NCBI GenBank assembly: GCA_902537945.1 | Contig: CACBDG010000005.1 | Coordinates: forward strand, 1 to 64,000 | Length of the DNA: 64,000 bases | From: an uncultured SAR116 cluster alpha proteobacterium | GTDB lineage: Bacteria > Pseudomonadota > Alphaproteobacteria > Puniceispirillales > Marisalimonadaceae | Direction of reading: 5' to 3' | Shown here: positions 8,497-17,290 of the stretch, one piece after another | Numbering within the stretch: the first letter of the stretch is position 1 | How the letters are laid out: each line of letters starts with the position of its first letter | Position numbers and translations under genes: made by a program | The notes under the pieces: generated by a model | The model's database searches: none | What the model was told of the DNA's origin: nothing | What the model saw: only the letters and a program-made list of their open reading frames with translations

Positions 8497-9432
8497 ATGA
8501 AAACACAAATTCCAAACATAATGTCAATTGATGATCATGTTATAAAAATTAATTTGGCCAAAAACAAAGTCAAAAACAGTATATTTGAGATGGCTGATGC
8601 AATAACAAATGCTTTGAATCAGTTAGAAAATAGACAAGTTGAGTTAGCTCAAAAGCTTGGGATGTCAAAAGGTACTCTTTCAAAATGGCATTCAATTGGT
8701 TCCAATAATAATATAATGGGAATCAGAGAATTAGCGCCTCCATCATTTGATTCATTATATCAATTGAGTGTTTTAGACAATCAGTATTACAAATATTATG
8801 GAAAAGAAAAGGGAGGTAAAAAGTTTATTAAACTTTTTAAAAACAAAGTTGTAACTCCTTTGTCTCAAAGGAATGATATAAATAAAATTATAAAATTGCA
8901 TAAACAAAAAATTAATCCTCAAAATTTTGAGACTAAAGTTTTAGATAATAAAAAATTTAATTCAGAAATTAAGCTAAGCATTTTAGTTAAATCAAAATTA
9001 TACTTTAATACTATTATTATTATTCCATCAGATAATCAGCTTGATAAATGGAAAAATGTTTCCTCTATTAAAGATATAAATTTTGATTATCCAATTCGTA
9101 GTTTAGAAGGTTTAGATAAAAATATTTTCCAACAATGCCTAATTAAAGTTAAGGCTAAACATATTGATATTTCTATTAATTGTTTGAATTCATGGGGATA
9201 TAAATACAATAGGATAATGGCTCCCAGACAGCCAAAAAGTGGTCTTGTCGATTTGTCATCTAAATTTGTATTAGTTGTTGGGTCAAAAGGATTATCAAAG
9301 AATAACAGATTAACAATAAAATCAGATCAGAGCGCTGATTTAATATATTATGCTAAAAAGACAGGAAACAGCCCCTTTTTATTTATAGGCGAAGTTGTTA
9401 ATGAAAAAAATTGGATGTACTGTATTAATTAG
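8497..9432 (+). CDS. HTH protein with degenerate MT-A70-like domain
   Basis: N-terminal VELAQKLGMSKGTLSKWHS HTH; C-terminal DYPIRSLEGL, LNSWGYKYNRIM, FVLVVGSKG, LFIGEVVNEKNWMYCIN resemble MT-A70 motifs; no DPPW. Confidence 0.5.
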   Translation: MKTQIPNIMSIDDHVIKINLAKNKVKNSIFEMADAITNALNQLENRQVELAQKLGMSKGTLSKWHSIGSNNNIMGIRELAPPSFDSLYQLSVLDNQYYKYYGKEKGGKKFIKLFKNKVVTPLSQRNDINKIIKLHKQKINPQNFETKVLDNKKFNSEIKLSILVKSKLYFNTIIIIPSDNQLDKWKNVSSIKDINFDYPIRSLEGLDKNIFQQCLIKVKAKHIDISINCLNSWGYKYNRIMAPRQPKSGLVDLSSKFVLVVGSKGLSKNNRLTIKSDQSADLIYYAKKTGNSPFLFIGEVVNEKNWMYCIN

Positions 9433-9489
9433 ATTAATAATAAATAAACTTAAGCTCTATGAAAAGTTAACTGTTACTAAAGTTATACA

Positions 9490-10845
9490 ATGATACCTAT
9501 TAAAGTATTAGTTCCTTCAGGAGTTCTTGGTCTTGGTTTTGATCTAGAAGCTCTTAACAATGGTGTTAAAAATAACCCAGACATTATTAGTATTGACGGA
9601 GGCTCTACAGATAGCGGTCCATATTCTTTAGGTTCAGGAACATCGAAATATTCACGCGCTGCTATAAAAGCAGAGTGGAAAAGTCTAATGATAGCAAGAA
9701 AAAAAGCTAATGTACCACTTGTAATTGGTTCCTGTGGCACCTGTGGAACTAATAATATGGTTGATTGGATGGAAAATATTACGACTGAATTAGCTGAAGA
9801 ATTAAATCAAAACATAAAAATTGCCAAATTATATTGCCAACAAGAAAAAAACTTTATTAAAAAAAATTTACAATTACGTAAGATTTTTCCTTTAAACCCT
9901 GCCCCTATGCTAAATGGTCAATTAATTGAAGAAATGACAAATATCGTTGCGCTTGCAGGTGCTGAACAAATACAAGAGTGCATCAATACAGGGGCTGATA
10001 TTATTCTTGCAGGTAGAACAACTGATACTGCAATTATTTCTGCATTGCCATTAATGAAAGGGGCTAATCCTGGTTCTTCTTGGCATGGAGCTAAAGTTGC
10101 TGAATGTGGCGCGTTATGTTCAACAAACCCTACATCTGGCGTTGTGATGGTAGAATTTGATAAATCCGGATTTACTGTCGAGCCAATGTCTAAAAATGCA
10201 TTCTGCACTTCTGAAACAGTTGCTGCCCATATGCTTTACGAAAACGCAGATCCTTATATTTTACATGAGCCTGGAGGATATATGGATGTAAGTCACTCAA
10301 ATTATTATAATATTGATAAAAAAAAGGTTCGAGTTGAGGGTGCAACCTGGAATTCATCAAAAAATTACAGTGTTAAGTTAGAAGGAGCTAAAATTTCAGG
10401 ATATCAAACTTCTTTATTAGTCTTATTAAGAGATAATAATTATGTGAAAAATGCAAAAAAATGGACAAATAAGCTATCAAAATTCTTAAATAAAGAAATT
10501 AATGAAAGAATGAATATTGACTCTTCAGAATATTCACTTGAATTCAGACATATAGGCCTCAATTCAATCTTGGGAGAGTTAGAAAAAAACCTAGGTAATC
10601 CTGTTGAAGTAGGTGTTTTGTGTTTGATCACATCAAAAGATAAAATATCCACCGAAATAGCAGAATTAATAAATCCATTTTTATTACATTTTCCACTTTC
10701 TTTTAATGAAGAACTCCCTACCTTTGCGTTTCCATTTTCTCCAGTTCATTCAGATAGGGGGTGCGTTTATGAATTTGCATTGAACCATATTTTAGAATTG
10801 GATGACCCAATGGATGCATTTCAAATTCAAATTTCTGAGGTATAA
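9490..10845 (+). CDS. AtuA-like protein (DUF1446)
   Basis: VLGLGFDLEAL...IDGGSTDSGPYSLGSG...VIGSCGTCGTN...CGALCSTNPTSGVV. Confidence 0.85.
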   Translation: MIPIKVLVPSGVLGLGFDLEALNNGVKNNPDIISIDGGSTDSGPYSLGSGTSKYSRAAIKAEWKSLMIARKKANVPLVIGSCGTCGTNNMVDWMENITTELAEELNQNIKIAKLYCQQEKNFIKKNLQLRKIFPLNPAPMLNGQLIEEMTNIVALAGAEQIQECINTGADIILAGRTTDTAIISALPLMKGANPGSSWHGAKVAECGALCSTNPTSGVVMVEFDKSGFTVEPMSKNAFCTSETVAAHMLYENADPYILHEPGGYMDVSHSNYYNIDKKKVRVEGATWNSSKNYSVKLEGAKISGYQTSLLVLLRDNNYVKNAKKWTNKLSKFLNKEINERMNIDSSEYSLEFRHIGLNSILGELEKNLGNPVEVGVLCLITSKDKISTEIAELINPFLLHFPLSFNEELPTFAFPFSPVHSDRGCVYEFALNHILELDDPMDAFQIQISEV

Positions 10846-10846
10846 T

Positions 10847-11146
10847 GTGCCAACTCTAGGTGAAAAAGTAAAAAAAATAAGATCCAAGAACGCAGGACCT
10901 TTTTGGATTACTATTGATATATTTTGTGAAGATAAAAAGACATATAAGGTTGTTTGTAATCAATTAAAAAATTCAAAAATTTCAAGTTTACTTATGATAA
11001 GTGAACAAGATTTGAAGAGATTTGAGATTGATAATTTAAATGTAATTAAATTTTCGTTTCCAAGGAAGATAATACAAGGAGACATTTTTGATAGAGACAT
11101 GCATGGTGCCCAACTAGCTGTTCTGCTCTCTGAAATGAAGTTCTGA
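10847..11146 (+). CDS. DUF4387 protein
   Basis: KIRSKNAGPFWITIDIFCEDKKTYK...FPRKIIQGDIFDRDMHGAQLAVLL; GTG at 10847 directly after the DUF1446 stop. Confidence 0.8.
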   Translation: MPTLGEKVKKIRSKNAGPFWITIDIFCEDKKTYKVVCNQLKNSKISSLLMISEQDLKRFEIDNLNVIKFSFPRKIIQGDIFDRDMHGAQLAVLLSEMKF

Positions 11147-11286
11147 TTTTATTAACCTACTAAGATTTTTTTTCACAAATTGTATATTTAAATTTTATAC
11201 ATTAATATCTTCTTTAATTGTTATAATATGGGTTTAAAATTAATTTCTAAATACTTATATATACATAAATTATAAAGAGGAAAAAA

Positions 11287-11724
11287 ATGTTTATAACTAA
11301 ATCAGTTTCTGTTCTATCAGTGTTCTTATATTTATTAGTTTCAAGTTTTGCTCACGCAGAAAATCACACTATTGATATGTTAAATAAACTTGGAAAAGAA
11401 AAAATGGTTTATTCTGAAAAAGTTATATCTATTAAAGTTAATGATGAAGTAACTTGGAAGTCTGTAGATAAAGGTCACAATGTAGAATTTATTGGTATGC
11501 CAAAAGGGGTGTCTAAATTCAAATCAAAAATAAGTAAAGATGCAAATTTTAAATTTACTAAATCTGGGATATATTTATATCAATGTACTCCCCATAAAGC
11601 TATGGGAATGATAGGCTTAGTTATTGTTGGAGATGATAAAAGTAACTTAGATAAAATCAAAAAAGTCAAAGTTTATGGTAAATCAAAAAAATTATTAAAA
11701 ACACTCTTGAAGTCTATAAGCTAA
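11287..11724 (+). CDS. Pseudoazurin-like cupredoxin, exported
   Basis: Signal peptide; type-1 Cu ligand pattern GHNVEF...YQCTPHKAMGM. Confidence 0.85.
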   Translation: MFITKSVSVLSVFLYLLVSSFAHAENHTIDMLNKLGKEKMVYSEKVISIKVNDEVTWKSVDKGHNVEFIGMPKGVSKFKSKISKDANFKFTKSGIYLYQCTPHKAMGMIGLVIVGDDKSNLDKIKKVKVYGKSKKLLKTLLKSIS

Positions 11725-11834
11725 TTTTGACTTATTTGCACTTATAAAATATTATAAACAATAACAAAAAATTGCTTATGTAATTTCGATATTGAAACTT
11801 TGTTAAACTTAAATTTTTTATTAGGAGATAAACA

Positions 11835-12257
11835 ATGACTAACTGTTTTCATCTAGCAATACCTGCTGGAAATATTAAAACTGCTTTAAAATTCTATTGT
11901 GATATATTAGGTTGTAAAACTGGAAATCAGGAAGAAGGTCGTTGGATTGATGTTAATTTTTGGGGAAATGAATTAACATTACACGAAACCAAGTCAAAAC
12001 AATTTAGAGAAAGACACGATGTTGACATGGGTGACGTTTGTGTACCTCATTTTGGAGTCCATCTAGAAGAAAATGATTTTGAAGAAGTAAAAAAAAGAAT
12101 AGAAGCAAGTGATATAGATTATTTTGATAAACCGTATAGAAGGTTTATAGGCTCTAAATTTGAACAAGAAACATTTTTTGTTGAAGATCCTAATGGAAAT
12201 GTTCTTGAAATTAAAACGATGTCAAACCCTGAGGTTTTATTTGAAACTGCATCTTAG
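11835..12257 (+). CDS. VOC (glyoxalase/dioxygenase) family protein
   Basis: FHLAIPAGNIKTALKFYCDILGCK...FFVEDPNGNVLEIK. Confidence 0.85.
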   Translation: MTNCFHLAIPAGNIKTALKFYCDILGCKTGNQEEGRWIDVNFWGNELTLHETKSKQFRERHDVDMGDVCVPHFGVHLEENDFEEVKKRIEASDIDYFDKPYRRFIGSKFEQETFFVEDPNGNVLEIKTMSNPEVLFETAS

Positions 12258-12363
12258 TTACTTAAAGAGGTAAAATCCTGAAATCAAAACTTATATTCGA
12301 TTGAATATTATTCGTAATATGCAATCTAATAACTTGCTCAGATTAATTTCAAAAATTTAAAAG

Positions 12364-13143
12364 ATGACCATATTAAAAAAAATTTTTAGATATCCAATAA
12401 AAGGTCTATCTGGTGAAAACATTAAAAAAATTTTATTAGAAAAAGATCAAGTTTTGTTAGGAGATCGTGAATATGCATTTGCTAGATCGCATGTTTCATT
12501 TGATGAAAATAATCCTTTATATTTAAGAAAAACAAACTTTTTAGCTTTAGTTAATGAAGAAAAGTTAGCTAAATTAAGGACAGAGTTTATTAGTAAATCA
12601 AAAAGATTAATAGCAAAAGTTGATAATAAAATAGTTCTAGATGAAATTCTTAATAATGAAATTAACATAAATAAAGTTGAAGTTTTTTTTCAAAAATATT
12701 TAAACTTAGGTGATAATAATAAACCAAAGTTAGTCCAAGAAAAAAATAATTATAATAAAAAAAACCTTAAACATTCATTTTCAGACCTTCCCGACAAGGC
12801 TATTTCTATAATTAATCTAAACACAATCATTGATTTTGAAAAAAAAATAGGTAAAAAAATTGATCCATCTAGATTTAGAGCAAATTTATTGATTGACAAC
12901 ATTGATCCTTGGAAGGAGTTTGATTGGGTCGGTAAAAAAGTTAAAATTGGCAAAAGTGTTTTAGAAGTTTTTAAAAGAACCCAAAGATGTGCGGCAACAA
13001 ATGTAAATCCTGAAAATGGTGTCAGAGATATCAATATACCTAATGAAATTAATTCTTATTTTGGTCATTTAGATTTGGGGGTTTATGCAAAGGTTAAAAA
13101 AACTGGAATTATTTCAGTTAATGATGAGTTACATTTAAATTAA
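12364..13143 (+). CDS. MOSC domain protein
   Basis: FRYPIKGLSGE...GDREYAFAR...DPSRFRANLLID...QRCAATNVNPENGVRD. Confidence 0.85.
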   Translation: MTILKKIFRYPIKGLSGENIKKILLEKDQVLLGDREYAFARSHVSFDENNPLYLRKTNFLALVNEEKLAKLRTEFISKSKRLIAKVDNKIVLDEILNNEININKVEVFFQKYLNLGDNNKPKLVQEKNNYNKKNLKHSFSDLPDKAISIINLNTIIDFEKKIGKKIDPSRFRANLLIDNIDPWKEFDWVGKKVKIGKSVLEVFKRTQRCAATNVNPENGVRDINIPNEINSYFGHLDLGVYAKVKKTGIISVNDELHLN

Positions 13144-13202
13144 GCCGTATTTTTAAGGGGAATAAAATCAATTTCACTCAAGAGAAAAATAAATTTAAAG
13201 AA

Positions 13203-13418
13203 ATGGGATTCTTTAAGTTTTGGTTCTATTCTACGTTATTTTTTTTAACCTTTCCCATTTCACTTGTGTTTTGTTTGCTTTTCTTGGGATTTAAAGAAAC
13301 AAAACAATTTATTACAGTGTTAATTAAAGATTATGTGCAAACATTTTTAATAATTTTTATTTTGTCATTATCAATACTAATATTTTTCATTTACTATCTA
13401 GTCTCACTATTTAATTGA
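13203..13418 (+). CDS. Small hydrophobic membrane protein
   Basis: 71 aa, two hydrophobic segments, 4 nt upstream of the modA-like gene. Confidence 0.55.
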   Translation: MGFFKFWFYSTLFFLTFPISLVFCLLFLGFKETKQFITVLIKDYVQTFLIIFILSLSILIFFIYYLVSLFN

Positions 13419-13422
13419 TTTA

Positions 13423-14202
13423 ATGTATATTTTAATTAAAAAAATAAAAACAGTTATTACTGCGTCATACATTTTGATATTTTTTGTATTTTTTCCTTAT
13501 AAAAAATTGCTTGCTAATGAAATCCATATAGGTGTAGCTTCAAACTTTTTAATGCCTATAAATTTTATAAAAAAAACCTTCGAAAAAGAAAATAATACTA
13601 AAATTTTTCTTTCAAGTGGCTCTAGTGGAAGTTTATACTCTCAGATCATAAACGGGGCTCCTTTAGATATTTTTCTTTCAGCTAATCAAGAACTTCCAAA
13701 AAAACTTGAGAATACTAGTAAAGGAGTTAAAGGAACACGATTTACCTACGCAACGGGTAAATTACTCTTGTTTAGTACAAACAAGGATTTTTTTAACTTT
13801 ACATTTCCAAATATTATTTTGTCTAAGAAAATTAAATATATTGGATTAGGAAATCCAAAATATGTGCCCTATGGCTTGGCTGCTAAAGAAGTATTAAAAT
13901 CTTTGAAAATTTTTAATATATTAGAAAAAAAAATTGTTTTAAGTAAAAATGTTAATCAAGTTTTTCTTATGAATTATTATGGTAATTTAGATATAGGTTT
14001 TATATCGAAATCTGATTTTGTTATTAAAAGTAAAAAAGGTAAAGTTTGGGATATTCCTCAGAATTTATACTCTCCTATAAAACAAGATGCAATTTTACTA
14101 AAAAATGGCGAGAAAAAATCAAAGGCAAGGATATTTTTAAATTTTTTATCTTCAGATAGAGTAAAAGATAAACTCATTAGCTTAGGGTATATTGTTAATT
14201 AA
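13423..14202 (+). CDS. modA: ModA-type molybdate/anion ABC substrate-binding protein
   Basis: EIHIGVASNFLMPINFIKKTFEKENNTKIFLSSGSSGSLYSQIINGAPLDIFLSANQELPKKL. Confidence 0.85.
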   Translation: MYILIKKIKTVITASYILIFFVFFPYKKLLANEIHIGVASNFLMPINFIKKTFEKENNTKIFLSSGSSGSLYSQIINGAPLDIFLSANQELPKKLENTSKGVKGTRFTYATGKLLLFSTNKDFFNFTFPNIILSKKIKYIGLGNPKYVPYGLAAKEVLKSLKIFNILEKKIVLSKNVNQVFLMNYYGNLDIGFISKSDFVIKSKKGKVWDIPQNLYSPIKQDAILLKNGEKKSKARIFLNFLSSDRVKDKLISLGYIVN

Positions 14203-14803
14203 GTTTTCTCAAATTATTAATTTTTTGAATTATAGAAGTTTCATTTTCACCCCAGGATATTGTTCCTTTAAAATTTCCTAATTCATCAATCATGAATACA
14301 GTTGCAGTATGGTTAAGAGTATAATTATTTTTTGAAGTTTTGACAGTTTCATAAAAGACTCCCCAATTCTCTGCAAATTTTTTTATTTCAATTTTATCAC
14401 CTGTCACACCAATAATATTACCATCAAAATATTGGATATAATCTTTGAGATGTTTTTTATCATCTCTTTTTGGGTCTAAAGTAACAAAAATAATATTTAT
14501 TTCATCAACAGTTGATGTGACTTCTTTGGTAATTTCTGACAAATCAGCAAGTGTTGTGGGGCAAATCTCTGGACAATTTGTGAAACCAAAAAATAACAAT
14601 GAGGGTTTGTTTTTAAGAGTAGTACTTTTAAAAGGTTGTCCATAATGATCAATTAAATGAACTTTATCGATTATTTGTGATATTTTTTGTGGGGCATTTT
14701 TACGTGAAAGATATTCTGCAAAAAGAAAAGTCAAAATTAAAATAATAATAAAAGAAATGATTATTGATGAAAGTAAAATTAATTTTTTCTTTGCGAAATT
14801 CAT
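14195..14803 (-). CDS. SCO1/SenC copper chaperone family
   Basis: LLFFGFTNCPEICPTTLADLSEI (CxxxC), later NHTATVFMID. Confidence 0.9.
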   Translation of the reverse strand: MNFAKKKLILLSSIIISFIIILILTFLFAEYLSRKNAPQKISQIIDKVHLIDHYGQPFKSTTLKNKPSLLFFGFTNCPEICPTTLADLSEITKEVTSTVDEINIIFVTLDPKRDDKKHLKDYIQYFDGNIIGVTGDKIEIKKFAENWGVFYETVKTSKNNYTLNHTATVFMIDELGNFKGTISWGENETSIIQKINNLRKLN

Positions 14804-14858
14804 TAGATATCAATTCGTAATTTTAAATCACATCCTTATACATTTTTTTAAAAGTTTG

Positions 14859-14996
14859 TCATTTTATAATTGACATGCAGTATGACAAAAGACTAGTTAA
14901 ATAATGATTTTCTCTAGCAAAAAAAGGCAGCGACCAGCTGATTACTAAAAAAGCCATACCCCAAAATACAAATAATAATAAATTTTTGCTATTCAT
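14859..14996 (-). CDS. Small single-pass membrane protein (45 aa)
   Basis: Hand-translated MNSKNLLLFVFWGMAFLVISWSLPFFARENHYLTSLLSYCMSIIK*; co-directional, upstream of sco. Confidence 0.5.
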   Translation of the reverse strand: MNSKNLLLFVFWGMAFLVISWSLPFFARENHYLTSLLSYCMSIIK

Positions 14997-15085
14997 TTTT
15001 TTTAATTTTTTGTAAGTTTATTTACAAAAAAATAATAAAATATTTTTCTATAAATTTAAACGTTTTGTACTAATTTATTTTAAAT

Positions 15086-15457
15086 ATGGGAAGCTTAATG
15101 AAATTTTTTTATTCGGTTCTTTTTTTATTGTATTTCTCATTTAGTTGTTATGCCCTTGAATATTCATGCATAGACAAAAAACATGGTCATTTGTCTAAAA
15201 TGACTGTAAAGGGTGAATTAGTAAAATATGAAGATCAAAAAGGTGAAACTGTAGAATATAAAATTGTAGAGAATTCAAAAATAGCTCTAATGGCCATTAG
15301 CAAGGTTTCACCTGAAGAAAACCCAATACTAAATTACGTGTTTATAATTAAAGACAAATCATTAGCTTTCAATGCTAATTTAAGATCTATAAATAATAAT
15401 TATAATGAAATATTTACAAAAAATATAATTTTAAAGTGTATTGGGAATAATGATTAG
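15086..15457 (+). CDS. Hypothetical secreted protein
   Basis: Signal peptide MKFFYSVLFLLYFSFSCYA; two mature cysteines. Confidence 0.6.
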   Translation: MGSLMKFFYSVLFLLYFSFSCYALEYSCIDKKHGHLSKMTVKGELVKYEDQKGETVEYKIVENSKIALMAISKVSPEENPILNYVFIIKDKSLAFNANLRSINNNYNEIFTKNIILKCIGNND

Positions 15458-15521
15458 AAAAATTATTTAGTATTGATTTATTTCCATATTATCTCCAAGA
15501 TTAGTTAGTTGGAAAAATACA

Positions 15522-15872
15522 TTGAATAAATTAATTAAAATAGCAAAAAAATCATCATTTAATGGATCATATTCTGGATCAGAGGATATAGAGCTTTTTG
15601 GGAAGTTTGATGGTTCCCTAATAGTAAAAAACTTATTCATAAAAAAATCAGGTATTTTTAATGGAGCTGTATCTGCTGAAAATATTTTTGTCGAAGGAAT
15701 AATTACTGCTGATATTGAAACAGAATCGCTACATTTAAAGTCAACTGGAATAGTTGATGGCGACGTTTTTTATAGAAACATCATTATAGACTATGGCGGC
15801 ATATTAAAATCTCAAATGGTTCAAAATATGTCAAAAATGGATAACTTAGTTAGGTTGAATAAAAAATTATAA
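15522..15872 (+). CDS. Bactofilin family cytoskeletal protein
   Basis: ELFGKFDGSLIVKNLFIKKSGIFNGAVSAENIFVEGIITADIETESLHLKSTGIVDGDV repeated beta-helix pattern. Confidence 0.85.
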   Translation: MNKLIKIAKKSSFNGSYSGSEDIELFGKFDGSLIVKNLFIKKSGIFNGAVSAENIFVEGIITADIETESLHLKSTGIVDGDVFYRNIIIDYGGILKSQMVQNMSKMDNLVRLNKKL

Positions 15873-15874
15873 CA

Positions 15875-16222
15875 ATGGATTTATCAAACAAAGAACAAAT
15901 TTCTATCAATGATTTTACAAAACTAAATATTGTTTTAGGAACTATTTTAGATGCCTCAAAAAACACAAAAGCAATAAAACCAGCATATATTTTAAAAATT
16001 GATTTTGGTAAAGCTATTGGTATAAAACAAACTTCTGCTCAGATTACTAATTATTCATTAAAAGAACTAGTTGATAGACAGGTGGTAGCTGTTTGTAACT
16101 TACCTTCAAAAAAAATTGCAGGTTTCACTTCTGAAGTTCTTGTACTTGGTGCAATTTCTGGTAAGGACGTACATTTACTAAGACCTGATGTCAAACTTGA
16201 AAACGGTACATTAATTGGCTGA
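15875..16222 (+). CDS. csaA: tRNA-binding domain protein CsaA
   Basis: FTKLNIVLGTILDASKN...KIDFGKAIGIKQTSAQIT...VVAVCNLPSKKIAGFTSEVLVLG. Confidence 0.88.
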   Translation: MDLSNKEQISINDFTKLNIVLGTILDASKNTKAIKPAYILKIDFGKAIGIKQTSAQITNYSLKELVDRQVVAVCNLPSKKIAGFTSEVLVLGAISGKDVHLLRPDVKLENGTLIG

Positions 16223-17138
16223 ATTAGCAAACGATATTTCATATATGAAGGGTATCATACCTAGTTTGCACACACCATTTAATGAAAAAAATAAAATTGA
16301 CTTACCTTGCTTAAGAAAATTAATAGACCATACTATTTTAACTGGATGTGCTGGCATGCTTGTTGGTGCAGTTGCTGGAGAAAATTCCAGTCTCAGTTTT
16401 GATGAAAAAAATATCTTATTAAATGAATGTGTAACTTACAATAAAAGTAGAGTTCCAATCATTGTAAGTTGCACTGCCAAAAATCAGATGGAAAGAATTT
16501 CATTGTCTAAAAATGCAAAGGAATTAGGTGCTGATTGGATATTATGTCAAGTACCCGAAAATATTTTTGGTAGTGAATTGGTCCAATGTTTTAATGAAAT
16601 TGCTCAAGTTGGTCCAGATAATCTTATGATACAAGATTTATCATGGACAGATTATGGAATGAGTGATGAAGATATAATTTTATTACATAAAAATATCGAT
16701 AAATTTAAAAGTTTGAAAATTGAGGTCCTTAATTCAGGTCCAAAATATACAAGAGTTTTAGATATAACTAATCATCAGTTACATCTCAGCGGTGGTTGGG
16801 CAATTATGGGGATGATTGAGGCCTTGAATAGGGGGGTGCATGCTCTAATTCCATCAACTATGGAGCTAATCTATAACAAAATCTATAATTTATATTTAGA
16901 AAATAAAAAAGAAGACTCGAGAAGATTGTTTTCTCAAATCTTACCAATTTTATCATTTACACATCAGCATATAGATATATCTATCAAATTTTCAAAAATG
17001 TTGCGTGTAAAAGAAGGAATTTTTAATACAAATTATTGTAGAGAACCAGTTAAGGACTTTGATAAATTTCAAATTGAAGAAGCTAACTTACATATAAAAA
17101 AAGTATTAGATCTGCAAAACTCTCTAAATAATAATTAA
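16215..17138 (+). CDS. DapA/N-acetylneuraminate lyase-family aldolase
   Basis: GIIPSLHTPFNEKNKIDLPCLRKLIDHTILTGCAGMLVGAVAGENSSLS; start may be TTG 16215 or ATG 16245. Confidence 0.82.
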   Translation: MAELANDISYMKGIIPSLHTPFNEKNKIDLPCLRKLIDHTILTGCAGMLVGAVAGENSSLSFDEKNILLNECVTYNKSRVPIIVSCTAKNQMERISLSKNAKELGADWILCQVPENIFGSELVQCFNEIAQVGPDNLMIQDLSWTDYGMSDEDIILLHKNIDKFKSLKIEVLNSGPKYTRVLDITNHQLHLSGGWAIMGMIEALNRGVHALIPSTMELIYNKIYNLYLENKKEDSRRLFSQILPILSFTHQHIDISIKFSKMLRVKEGIFNTNYCREPVKDFDKFQIEEANLHIKKVLDLQNSLNNN

Positions 17139-17200
17139 ACATTTTTTTATTGTGTCGTTATAAAATTTATAAAGTAATTATTATATATTCCTCCTTATTT

Positions 17201-17233
17201 AAATAGAGACCTATGGGTCTCTATTTTTTTCTT
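17201..17233. terminator. Rho-independent terminator
   Basis: AAATAGAGACC-TATG-GGTCTCTATTT perfect 11-bp stem followed by T tract. Confidence 0.85.
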
Positions 17234-17290
17234 GTTATTAATTTTTTTGTTAATATATACTGACTTTACCTCTCATATTGAGTTCTTTTA

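Noticed and set aside
11181-11201. TGTATA...TATACA inverted repeat upstream of the cupredoxin gene
   Set aside because: Short AT-rich arms; not a recognisable FNR/NnrR site.
14195-14803. SCO1 as the methanethiol-oxidase maturation partner
   Set aside because: It is about 13 kb from the mtoX-like gene with many unrelated genes between; a respiratory oxidase copper chaperone role is equally likely.
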